In this document: positions 6,701 through 13,349 of the stretch, in pieces
How the letters are laid out: each line of letters starts with the position of its first letter
Position numbering within the stretch: position 1 is the first letter of the stretch
Assembly: GCA_964394585.1 (NCBI GenBank)
Contig: CAYMYI010000110.1
Span: 1-13,530, forward strand
Length of the DNA: 13,530 nt
Source of the DNA: CAYUJH01 sp964394585
GTDB taxonomy: Bacteria > Bacteroidota > Bacteroidia > Cytophagales > Flammeovirgaceae
Reading direction: 5' to 3'
The notes under the pieces: generated by a model
Seen by the model: the letters and a program-made list of their open reading frames with translations, nothing else
The model's database searches: none
Told to the model about the DNA's origin: nothing
Position numbers and translations under genes: made by a program

Positions 6701-9700
6701 ATAGCTTAGTACTTATGTTACCGGCTTCATCTTTAAATTCTGCATAAATGGTTCGAGTACCTCTCGTTACGCCTAAATTGATCGTGATGGACTCTTTGTA
6801 GCTCATCCAGGGGATATTCTTTAAGTCTTCGCTAAGTCCTATGCGCATAAAATCGGCTCCTTCGGCATAAAGGCTGACATCGACTAACGGTTGAAGAGTT
6901 TGCCACTCTCCGTTGTTAACCTCTATCCGACCATCGGGCTTTTCACGATCTAGCGCTATTTTCGCCCAAACTACCTCCGAAACCGTTTCAGTTTCACTGC
7001 GAAAGCGGGCAAACAACGTTTTAACGCCATCCTCTCCTGAAAAGCGAAAATTGGTTTGTGGTTCATAAGCCTGCCACTCTGCAGATGCAAAGGTGGAGTC
7101 TTCACTCAGTTGCATAAAGCGCGCTCCTTGAGAATTGAGCGTTACTTGTACACTCCCTTCCGAGTCGTTGGTGAAGAGTTCGCCTCCATCGAGCACCAAC
7201 GCATTGCGGTAAGGAGTGATTTCGAAGATAACGCTATCGCTTACCGTATTGCTAATATTGCCGGCTTCATCGCGAAAGCGCGCATAAAAATAGTGCGTCT
7301 TACCCCGTTGCGAGCCTAAATTAAAATAGGCAGTAGGCTCTATATAGCGCCATGCAGCCCCTTTAAATTCCGGATGTGCACTTACCTGCATATATTGGGC
7401 TTTTTCTGCGGTAAGGTTTACTTGTACCTTCGAGACTTTCGTTCGGTTTCCGTCTGCCATTTTGAGTGTCCCAATGGGTTTTTCCGTATCGAGGATGATA
7501 CTTTTTGCCACCACTTCCGAAACCGTTTCTGTTTCGCTCTTAAAGCGGGCATAAACTACTTTTTCCCCATCGCCTTCGGTAAGCTGCCAATTTTTTATTT
7601 TAGAAAAGGATTCCCAAGAGGCACCGTCGAACGTGGGGCTATTGCTGATTTGCATGGCAATGGCATTGCTCGAAAAAAGCTTTAGTTGCACCATCCGTGA
7701 ACTATCGGTAGTGTATGGGTTTCCTTCATCAATCACTAATTCGTTTCGTGCCGTTAAAATGGCATAGCTCACAGTATCCGTATAGATTTCGCTTGTATTG
7801 CCTGCCTCATCTCTCAACTGAGCGTAAATCACTCGCTCCCCTTTAGTTGCTCCTAAATTGAACGTATAATTCTCTCGGTAAAACATCCATTGGGCATCTT
7901 TCAACTCTTTATCCATTCCTATTTTCATAGAAGTAGCATTTTCCGATTGGAAAGAAACCGGGATGAACGACTGCAAGGTGATAAACTCTCCGTTATTTAC
8001 TTCGAAAGTTCCGCTAGGTTGGGTGCGGTCTAAAATCACGCGGGTTTCAGCCACCTCGCCTTCTACTCCAAACTCATTGCGAAAACGGGCAAAAATCCGC
8101 TTTTCTCCATCTTCCCCTTCTAACTTCCATTCTTTGGTACGGTTGAGTTTTTCCCAACTTGCCCCATCGAATGTGGGCGAGTGGCTAATTTGCATTTCGT
8201 CGGCATTACGTGCCGAAAGGATTAGGGTAACCTTCCGCTCAGGATTTGTACAGTATTTTTGATTATTTTCAATATTGATGGTGCACAATACAGGCTTGTT
8301 AGCTACGATGATGGAGTCGCTAACGGTTGTTGAAATGTTGCCGGCATCGTCGCGAAAACGCGCATACACCGTGCGAACACCTCGTTTTGAGCCTAATACC
8401 ACTTCTTGGGGTGCAGTAGAATAGCGCCTCCAAAACACGTCGCCAAAGTTTGGGGAAGTGCTGATTTGCATTTGTGTGGCATCTTCTGCGGCAACACGCA
8501 CTTTCACACGATCGGATAACGTATGCGTTTCTTCTTCTAAAATTTTAATGGATAACGATGCCGGCGCCGTGCGGTCGAGCCGAATGGAATCTTGCAAAGG
8601 CTTGGTTACATTACCCACAAAATCGCGAAAGGCAACATACACGGTGTGCACGCCATCTTCTTCGGGGAGTTTAAAGGAATGTTTAATGCTGTAGGGCAAC
8701 CACTCTGCTCCGGCAAACGCTGGGTTATCACTCACCATCATTTGGTGGGCATCTACCGCATACAATTGCAGGGTTACTTCAGGCGAATCGGTAAGGTCTG
8801 CCCCTCCATTGATGCGGAAGCGCTGGTTATAAGGTGGGCGTGTATCGATGATGAGCGTATCGGCGTATATTCTCGACTCATTCTGGGCAATATCCATAAA
8901 TTTTACATACACCCGATAGGTGCCATCTTTTTTGGAGGGCAGTTCCCAAGCGGGGCGCTCTTCTTTAAAAAGCTGCCAACGTTCACCAAAAAACGAGTAG
9001 GTATTGCTGAGCATCATATACTTTGCCTCGGAAGCACGCAGATCTAAATCTACGAATGCCTCTGCTTCCCTCGTGATTTTACTACCCGTGAACGGGTCGC
9101 GCATGGGGTTAGGCAAGTAAATTTCAATGCTGCCATCTTTCGGAGGAGTGGCATCAAGCGTAATAGTTTCTTCAACAATTTCCGATTCGTTGCCTGCTTT
9201 ATCTTTAAATTTTGCGTAAATGCGTTTTTTGCCTTCTCCTGGGGGAACATTCCAAGTAAAAAAACGACGGTATTCGCGCCACCGCGCATTTCGAAAGTCA
9301 GGATAATTGCTAATCATCATCATATCTGCATCTTTCACGATCGCCTCCATTGGCAAGCCTTCGGGAACCGACACATAGTTTCCACTCGTTAGGTTTAAAT
9401 AACCTTCGGTTGGTGGCTGTGTATCCAGATAGATTTTTTTGGCAATGGGAGTGGATTCTTCTTGGTTCGGATAGCGGGCTTTAAAAAAAATGTAGTGCTC
9501 ACCATCTACGTTTTCTAGCTCAAAGAGCAGTTTTGATTGAAAAGGCTGCCAACTAGCTCCTGTAAAATCGATATCTTCGCTTAGCATCATTTCGGTAGCA
9601 CCTGAAGCACTAACTTCTACTTCTACCTTATTACTTTTAGTAATATCGGCTCCTTGGTTAATGGTCAAACTAGTCTGAGCATACCCTTGGTTAGTCCATA

Positions 9701-9755
9701 ACACAGCCAACACTACTAGGGTTAGAGGTACTCGTAAATAGAAGAATGTTTTCAT
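3774..9755 (-). CDS. Giant secreted protein of 21 tandem Ig-like domains
   Basis: This 1,993-residue protein has no recognised enzymatic domain. Residues 1-26 form a signal peptide (Lys/Arg start, hydrophobic LTLVVLAVLW, likely cut after GYA), without a lipobox Cys. From residue 28 to the end it divides into 21 adjoining domains of 89-132 residues. The shared pattern is a first strand near xxNNG, V-x-L-x-L-x-A, M-x-I/V-S, F-x-G-A-x-W, a W/F-x-L strand, (D/R)G-x-K-x-x-Y-A-x-F-x-D-x-A-G-N-x-S, and often LD-x-x-PP as linker. The D-x-A-G-N and LD-x-x-P elements are typical of bacterial Ig-like domains of large exported proteins. Seven Cys occur in the mature part (491, 502, 1222, 1235, 1404, 1485, 1691). 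There is no LPxTG, OmpA-like or evident type IX sorting domain; it ends KPMEVFIWKWQ. A structural, adhesive or spacer role at the envelope is inference. The GNAT/nitrilase gene lies 98 nt upstream on the same strand. Confidence 0.93.
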   Translation of the reverse strand: MKTFFYLRVPLTLVVLAVLWTNQGYAQTSLTINQGADITKSNKVEVEVSASGATEMMLSEDIDFTGASWQPFQSKLLFELENVDGEHYIFFKARYPNQEESTPIAKKIYLDTQPPTEGYLNLTSGNYVSVPEGLPMEAIVKDADMMMISNYPDFRNARWREYRRFFTWNVPPGEGKKRIYAKFKDKAGNESEIVEETITLDATPPKDGSIEIYLPNPMRDPFTGSKITREAEAFVDLDLRASEAKYMMLSNTYSFFGERWQLFKEERPAWELPSKKDGTYRVYVKFMDIAQNESRIYADTLIIDTRPPYNQRFRINGGADLTDSPEVTLQLYAVDAHQMMVSDNPAFAGAEWLPYSIKHSFKLPEEDGVHTVYVAFRDFVGNVTKPLQDSIRLDRTAPASLSIKILEEETHTLSDRVKVRVAAEDATQMQISTSPNFGDVFWRRYSTAPQEVVLGSKRGVRTVYARFRDDAGNISTTVSDSIIVANKPVLCTINIENNQKYCTNPERKVTLILSARNADEMQISHSPTFDGASWEKLNRTKEWKLEGEDGEKRIFARFRNEFGVEGEVAETRVILDRTQPSGTFEVNNGEFITLQSFIPVSFQSENATSMKIGMDKELKDAQWMFYRENYTFNLGATKGERVIYAQLRDEAGNTSEIYTDTVSYAILTARNELVIDEGNPYTTDSSRMVQLKLFSSNAIAMQISNSPTFDGASWESFSKIKNWQLTEGDGEKVVYARFKSETETVSEVVAKSIILDTEKPIGTLKMADGNRTKVSKVQVNLTAEKAQYMQVSAHPEFKGAAWRYIEPTAYFNLGSQRGKTHYFYARFRDEAGNISNTVSDSVIFEITPYRNALVLDGGELFTNDSEGSVQVTLNSQGARFMQLSEDSTFASAEWQAYEPQTNFRFSGEDGVKTLFARFRSETETVSEVVWAKIALDREKPDGRIEVNNGEWQTLQPLVDVSLYAEGADFMRIGLSEDLKNIPWMSYKESITINLGVTRGTRTIYAEFKDEAGNISTKLFDSVSYAILPVRNSVEIDGGKAATNAKDAKVSLQLRSRNATQMIVSNDADFQGASWEPFNSEKQWQLPDSDGRHVVYAKFKSITETESEIVTDTIILDRLAPVGNVTLKLREESERDPVLDIYPESATATTMQIASTDNFQGLYWEAYREGPIPIRYTSRGEKRIFMRFRDEAGNESEVVSDTIILAIYPFAAEFTIDNGKQYCTDPDKKVTLSIFCRAAEEMMVSNLASFEGATWEKFSISKEWILAGEDGKKAVFMKFRSETGHESELLQQNIELDRSPPQNAQIVLNNGEETTLNAYAEVAVKADDARSMRISVDSTFRGASWRSYSEYPFRIDLPSQGGWHAVYAQFQDQNGNTSPIVSDKIMLLIVPLETRFTIEHGAIYCNRTDRNVTLNLFARDATEMMISNRADFSGSRWQPYKSQSSWQLSPGDGEKEVYVKFRSRTETESSPLLQKIVLDTQPPVNCDITVEQDLNVASYKAKITAKATDAIQMQIMEGKESSNNASVAKQLDAQRWVSYTDTPQYFTLSPGEGTKVLFARFRDEAGNISRIIRKTYRVDTTPPQEAILQVNDGNSPINQREVTLTLQLKPNEDPPEFMRISHKKEGFTESLEWVPYSVKTPWELADYDGTHHVFAQLKDTRGNVTSLIQASVDLDREPPLNPRFEIQGDHYCRDPKKQITLELYVDHAASMWISNEADFSDGGWEYIKPLKRWTLAGEDGFKNVYVKFKDYAGNETPTLSHTVLLDRQYPEGTIEINEGATLTNNPVVQLQLDVPEAHKMLLSGNSSFRGVQWKPFSPTDSVTVAASNGEKVVYARFMDEVGNISPIMTDTIVLDMQPPVTKSIQVNVPPTEGQDNLTQLENPAVELFIDAKDAAFVRFANSEESIQLTEWKPYMPTPGESYMQVAWELTPVDLTAASEGRNPAWKDGQVGIQGEEKIIYYQLKDIAGNESAVLQKKVMLYAPKPMEVFIWKWQ
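3777..9674 (-). repeat. 21 tandem Ig-like repeats (R1-R21)
   Basis: Repeat boundaries by residue: R1 28-118, R2 119-208, R3 209-311, R4 312-401, R5 402-491, R6 492-582, R7 583-671, R8 672-762, R9 763-851, R10 852-942, R11 943-1031, R12 1032-1122, R13 1123-1211, R14 1212-1302, R15 1303-1393, R16 1394-1485, R17 1486-1585, R18 1586-1681, R19 1682-1771, R20 1772-1861, R21 1862-1993. They add up exactly to the protein length with nothing left between domains. Copies are diverged in protein and DNA, so this is old duplication rather than fresh tandem expansion. R3, R17 and R21 carry insertions. Confidence 0.88.
5001..8282 (-). repeat. Two-domain (A-B) higher-order repeat, R6-R17
   Basis: Even domains R6, R8, R10, R12, R14 and R16 (type A, 91-92 residues) have a DG-(E/K/R/V)-K-like turn, mostly S-x-T-E-T-x-S-E in place of D-x-A-G-N, and end in an LD-x-x-x-P linker. 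Odd domains R7, R9, R11, R13 and R15 (type B, 89-91 residues) have an RG or GG turn, mostly keep D-E-A-G-N, and end in a hydrophobic stretch such as SYAIL or IFEIT with no LD-x-x-PP. R17 is B-like but has an insertion and an LD-type linker (VDTTPP). The A+B unit is exactly 180 residues for four consecutive pairs (R6/7, R8/9, R10/11, R12/13). Confidence 0.8.
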
Positions 9756-9762
9756 AACATTG

Positions 9763-9789
9763 CAAACTCAAAATTGTGCCAAGTGTCAA
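9763..9789 (-). promoter_or_regulatory. Weak candidate promoter for the giant repeat gene
   Basis: On the minus strand TGAGTTTG (complement of 9763-9770) differs at one position from TAnnTTTG and has TTG (within TTGACA, complement of 9787-9789) 16 nt upstream, the same spacing as the nudC candidate. It would start the transcript almost at the ATG (9755), giving a leaderless or nearly leaderless mRNA. Read-through from the upstream gene is an equally good alternative. Confidence 0.22.
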
Positions 9790-9853
9790 GTGCTTTGCAC
9801 ACTGCAAGCGAAGCCAACTAAAGACTTCCCCACAGCGATTAACTTTCATTGCC

Positions 9854-11392
9854 CTACGATTGCGGCAGTGTTTTTAGTTTTAGTTCGTACACATCGGTGC
9901 GGCGATCTTTCAAGTTGCGTACACTACCAAATTCGTGCAATTCTCTGAGCAAGTCTATATCTACATCGGCTACTAAAATCATTTCGGTGTTAGGAGTTGC
10001 CTCCGCTTTAATGCCGTTGGTAGGAAAGGCAAAATCGCAAGGGGTAAATACCACTGACTGCGCAAACTGAATATCCATATTTTCCACTTTGGGCAGGTTC
10101 CCTACACTCCCGGCGATGGCTACATAACATTCGTTTTCGATTGCTCGTGCCCTAGCGCAGTAACGCACGCGCGAGTACCCATTCTGAGTATCGGTTAAAA
10201 AGGGTACAAACAGGATTTTCATGTTTTGTTGAGCCAAAATGCGGGGTAATTCAGGAAATTCCACATCGTAACAAATGAGCACTCCGATTGGCCCGCAGTC
10301 GGTTTCAAATACTTTCAGAGAGTTGTGCCCAACCATGCCCCAAATTTTGTTTTCGTCGGGGGTAACATGGATTTTCGTGTAGCTATCGTACGAGCCATTG
10401 CGCCTACACAAAAAGCCTGTATTCAGTAAACTACCCTCTTTCAATTGGGGCATACTACCTGTTAAAATATTCACATTGTACGACACGGCAAGCGATACAA
10501 AACGTTCACGGATTTCATCGGTATATTCGGCAAGTTTTCGAATAGCGTCTGACTCGCTCAAGTCGTTGTATTTTGCCATCAAAGGCGCATTAAAAAACTC
10601 AGGGAATAGTACAAAATCACTTTTATAACTCGCTACCGCATCTACGAAGTATTCAACTTGTTCAAACAGTTCGTCGATTTCATTGTATATACGCATTTGC
10701 CATTGAATAAGCCCTAAGCGCACTACGGGCTTATTGTTAGAAAAACCTCGCGAGGGTTTTTCGTAAAAGATGTTATTCCATTGAAGCAACACTGCGTATT
10801 CCAACGACTCTTTATCGCCGGGTAAGTAATCTTTGATGATTTTCTTGATGTGGAAATCGTTGGAAAGCTGAAAGTTGAGTGTAGGATCTTCGATTTCGCG
10901 CAAGCGTACCTTATCGATGTATTTTCGGGGGGTTAACTCTGCATGTTTATGATAGTTAGGGATACGCCCTCCAAACACTATCGCCTTTAAGTTAAGGCGT
11001 TCGCACAAATCTTTCCGAGCATCGTACAGTCTGCGCCCTAAGCGCATTCCCCGATATTCCGGCTTAATGAACACATCAATACCATAGAGAACATCGCCCT
11101 TGGGATTGTGTGTATCAAACGAGTATTTCCCGGTAATTTCTTGGTAGGTATGCTTATCGCCAAAGTGATCGTATTTCACGATAAGCGATAAGGCGCACCC
11201 GACCACTTTATCATCGATTAGGATGGCAATTTGCCCTTCGGGAAAAATTGTCAACAGTTTTTGGATGTGATGCTCGCGCCAATACGAACCTTGCCAGTTG
11301 GAATATGCAGCAATCATCGATTCTTTTAAATCTTCGTAGTCGTTGGCTTCTAAATTGCGAAGTTCTACTGTTCCTATTTCTTCAGTTTTCAA
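9854..11392 (-). CDS. Fused GNAT acetyltransferase / nitrilase-family amidohydrolase
   Basis: This 512-residue two-domain protein has an N-terminal GNAT domain (about 8-165) with the acetyl-CoA loop RGMRLG at 114-119 after IDVFIKPEY. A carbon-nitrogen hydrolase domain follows (about 224-505) with the complete nitrilase triad: E265 in FPEFF, K340 in YTKIHVTP, and C374 in LICYDVEFPE. It also shows the typical RNLKDRRTDVY near the C-terminus. Such fusions are known in Bacteroidota and Proteobacteria, but substrates are generally unassigned; an amidase acting on an N-acyl or amine substrate is inference. The start is TTG: an in-frame TAA lies seven codons upstream and the first in-frame ATG is codon 26, inside the GNAT domain. 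A terminator-like hairpin ends about 21 nt before this TTG, leaving no room for a separate promoter after it. No signal peptide is seen, so it is probably cytoplasmic. Confidence 0.92.
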   Translation of the reverse strand: MKTEEIGTVELRNLEANDYEDLKESMIAAYSNWQGSYWREHHIQKLLTIFPEGQIAILIDDKVVGCALSLIVKYDHFGDKHTYQEITGKYSFDTHNPKGDVLYGIDVFIKPEYRGMRLGRRLYDARKDLCERLNLKAIVFGGRIPNYHKHAELTPRKYIDKVRLREIEDPTLNFQLSNDFHIKKIIKDYLPGDKESLEYAVLLQWNNIFYEKPSRGFSNNKPVVRLGLIQWQMRIYNEIDELFEQVEYFVDAVASYKSDFVLFPEFFNAPLMAKYNDLSESDAIRKLAEYTDEIRERFVSLAVSYNVNILTGSMPQLKEGSLLNTGFLCRRNGSYDSYTKIHVTPDENKIWGMVGHNSLKVFETDCGPIGVLICYDVEFPELPRILAQQNMKILFVPFLTDTQNGYSRVRYCARARAIENECYVAIAGSVGNLPKVENMDIQFAQSVVFTPCDFAFPTNGIKAEATPNTEMILVADVDIDLLRELHEFGSVRNLKDRRTDVYELKLKTLPQS

Positions 11393-11412
11393 GATGTTGT
11401 GGGTTAATGATT

Positions 11413-11447
11413 AAAAAAAGAGAGGTAAATTATTCTGTAATCTCCTC
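11413..11447 (-). terminator. Intrinsic terminator after the UPF0173 gene (or leader hairpin of the next gene)
   Basis: On the minus strand GAGGAGATTA (complement of 11438-11447) pairs with TAATTT-A-CCTC (complement of 11422-11432) through ten base pairs with one G-U pair and one bulged A. The loop is 5 nt, and TC plus seven T residues follow. It lies 74 nt after the UPF0173 stop and ends about 21 nt before the TTG start of the GNAT/nitrilase gene. Confidence 0.75.
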
Positions 11448-11461
11448 ATAAATAAACTATA

Positions 11462-11477
11462 CTAAGTGCCTGCTTAG
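11462..11477. repeat. Short inverted repeat CTAAG-N6-CTTAG
   Basis: CTAAG (11462-11466) and CTTAG (11473-11477) are perfect inverted 5-bp arms around TGCCTG, in the gap between the UPF0173 stop and the terminator. It may be an operator for the downstream GNAT/nitrilase gene or chance; arms this short are weak evidence. Confidence 0.2.
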
Positions 11478-11521
11478 AAATAATTATTTGCAAAACAGGT
11501 TCTAAGATTTGTGATGCGCTA

Positions 11522-12199
11522 CTATGTAATTGTTTCGCCAATTTGAGGCAAAATGAGGGTTTTTCCTGCCTTTTCGAAATAGGCTTTTGCCGCTGTATGG
11601 TCGATTGCAATGGGCGGGAACGTATCGAAATGATACCCGATGATGGTATCGCATTCGATGTAATCTGCTGCGATAAGGGCATCTTCGTACCCCATGGTAA
11701 AGTTATCGCCAACGGGAAGCACCGCCGCGGTAAGTTGGGGACATGTTTTCGGGATTAACTTCATTTCTTCGGTTAGGGCGGTATCGCCGGCAATGTATAG
11801 GCAGGCGTGCTCGTTCCAAAGCACAAAACCACCGGGGTTCCCCGCATAGGTTCCATCGGGCAGTACGCTTGAATGATGGGCAATCACTGACTTAACCACC
11901 CCGAAATCAAACGTATATTTCCCGCCTAAGTTCATAGGATGTCCTTTAAGGCCTTTGGCTTCGTAATAACTCACCATTTCAAAGTTTGAGATAAGGGTCG
12001 CTCCGCTCTGTTGAGCAATGGTTTCTACATCGAGCACATGATCTTGATGCCCATGCGTGAGCAAAATATAATCGGGATGCAGGGCGGCTATTTCTACGGT
12101 TTCAGCCAAAGGATTTCCACTGATAAACGGATCAACGAGTAATTGTTTCCCCCCAAATTCTATGGAAAGCGTAGCGTGTCCTAAGTAAGTAATTTTCAT
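11522..12199 (-). CDS. UPF0173 family metal-dependent hydrolase (metallo-beta-lactamase fold)
   Basis: The 225-residue protein has the normal length of this family. Metal-binding residues are visible: H49-x-H51-x-D53-H54 in LTHGHQDH, a His in AHHSS (108/109), D139 in IAGDT, and H190 in GYHFDTFPPI. The family signature text (YLGHAT at the start, DPFISGNP, NPGGF, VGDNFTMG and the terminal HFDTFPP) supports UPF0173 rather than RNase Z, glyoxalase II or a secreted beta-lactamase. No signal peptide is seen. The physiological substrate of the family is not established; hydrolysis of a phosphodiester or lactone is possible. The gene starts 59 nt after the cyclase stop on the same strand. A degenerate TAACTTTA is seen in that gap, too weak to call a promoter, so co-transcription with the cyclase and kdsB is plausible. 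Confidence 0.93.
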   Translation of the reverse strand: MKITYLGHATLSIEFGGKQLLVDPFISGNPLAETVEIAALHPDYILLTHGHQDHVLDVETIAQQSGATLISNFEMVSYYEAKGLKGHPMNLGGKYTFDFGVVKSVIAHHSSVLPDGTYAGNPGGFVLWNEHACLYIAGDTALTEEMKLIPKTCPQLTAAVLPVGDNFTMGYEDALIAADYIECDTIIGYHFDTFPPIAIDHTAAKAYFEKAGKTLILPQIGETIT

Positions 12200-12258
12200 A
12201 AGTTCAATAGAAGTTTAAGAGTTACCAATATGTTTAAAGTTAGAAAATGGAAAGCAGA

Positions 12259-13347
12259 TTAGGCAACTTTTTCAACACGGTACAGTCGCATTGGCTTCGC
12301 CTTCCCTCGCAGCGGTATGTCGCCTATTGGGGTAACGGTTACTTGGGAAACTTGCGACAACAACAAGGCGAAGGGTTCCGAAACAAGTAGGTCAGACTCC
12401 AACTCGTTGCAATGGGCTTGTATGCGTGCTGCTGTATTGAGTACATCGCCCGAATAGGCTATTTCGCGTTTTACAACGCCCATCTCTCCTACCATTACAT
12501 TTCCTACATGTATGCCTGCTTTAAAAATGGGTTGAACGCCGTACTTATGGTGGAACGTAGTAGCCAAGTGTTTAAGTTTTTCTTTAATAGCAAAAAAACA
12601 CTGTATACAGAACAGATAATTTCGAGCATGTTGGGTTTTCCAAGTAATCACAACTTCATCGCCTACATACTGATAAATTTCGCCTTTATACGATAAAATC
12701 GGATTGGTAATGTGGGCGAATACATCTCTGAGAAAATTAAAATAGTGCATTTCGCCAAGTTCCTCGGCAATATGAGTAGAGCCGCGCAGGTCTAAGAACA
12801 TGAAAATTCGCTTTTCTTTTTTAGGATGAAAGTATTTTCCAAGAAGGAAGTCGCGAAAGATTCCCGGTCCGTACTTATCGTTTACTTGTAGTACAATCAG
12901 GGTTCCAATACTTACCAACAGCCAAAACACAAAGTTAGACACCGAACCTATGCTGAACTGATACGCCATAGAAGCATCCCATACTTCGGTATGATACCAC
13001 ACTTTGTTTTGTGCGATGCTATGAAATAACAAACTCGCAGGCAGCGCAATCACAAAATAAACCATGATAAACGTAACTATAAGCCATAACAGTACTTTCC
13101 CATAACTGAACATGCGCAGCCAGCGTGCCCATAGAAATGTGAGCATCGTCCCCCCTAACAACCCTGCCGAAATTCCGATTGCTACACTTTGCAAGAAAAA
13201 ATGCTCAACCTTGAAGTAAGGGATAGGAAGTTCGAGCCATTCGATTGTACCAAAACGGAGCAAAAAATCGAGCAGGGAAATGAGCGTCCATGCTACGGTA
13301 ATCCATCCAATCTGCCGAAGCTGCGCTTTCAGGTATATTCGGTTCAT
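12259..13347 (-). CDS. Membrane-bound class III adenylate/guanylate cyclase
   Basis: The protein has 362 residues from the ATG at 13347. A TTG six nt upstream would add two residues and overlap the kdsB stop by 3 nt, so ATG is preferred. The N-terminal half has about four hydrophobic membrane segments (about 14-31, 50-75, 86-109, 138-156), then a class III cyclase domain (about 178-345). Metal-binding aspartates are D186 (FMFLDLRGST) and D230 (YVGDEVVITW); transition-state residues are N304 and R308 in SGDVLNTAAR; GIHVGNV precedes them. This fits a catalytically competent enzyme making cAMP or cGMP; the nucleotide cannot be assigned from residues I can place safely. No HAMP, CHASE or other named sensor domain is seen, so the membrane part itself may sense or only anchor. 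The ATG begins 2 nt after the kdsB stop, suggesting translational coupling. The effector protein is not in the window. Confidence 0.92.
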   Translation of the reverse strand: MNRIYLKAQLRQIGWITVAWTLISLLDFLLRFGTIEWLELPIPYFKVEHFFLQSVAIGISAGLLGGTMLTFLWARWLRMFSYGKVLLWLIVTFIMVYFVIALPASLLFHSIAQNKVWYHTEVWDASMAYQFSIGSVSNFVFWLLVSIGTLIVLQVNDKYGPGIFRDFLLGKYFHPKKEKRIFMFLDLRGSTHIAEELGEMHYFNFLRDVFAHITNPILSYKGEIYQYVGDEVVITWKTQHARNYLFCIQCFFAIKEKLKHLATTFHHKYGVQPIFKAGIHVGNVMVGEMGVVKREIAYSGDVLNTAARIQAHCNELESDLLVSEPFALLLSQVSQVTVTPIGDIPLRGKAKPMRLYRVEKVA

Positions 13348-13349
13348 CC

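Noticed and set aside
4042..9047. Many plus-strand open frames of 60-150 codons opposite the giant repeat gene, the longest at 8592-9047
   Set aside because: They recur at matching phases of the repeats, have no recognisable domain and overlap a long, clearly coding minus-strand gene; they are mirror frames of a repetitive coding sequence.
9050..9289. Minus-strand open frame of 79 codons inside the giant gene
   Set aside because: It is a shifted frame within R2-R3, basic and low in complexity, with no independent support; the main frame is unbroken so it is not a frameshift remnant.
3777..9674. CRISPR array or mobile-element repeat as an explanation of the periodic sequence
   Set aside because: The periodicity is at protein level with a continuous reading frame, diverged copies of about 270 nt and no short identical repeats with spacers.
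9778..9812. Possible stem (AGTGT/ACACT with inner CAA/TTG) between the GNAT/nitrilase and giant genes
   Set aside because: Eight pairs with a bulge and no T-tract; not a terminator and too small to call a structured element.
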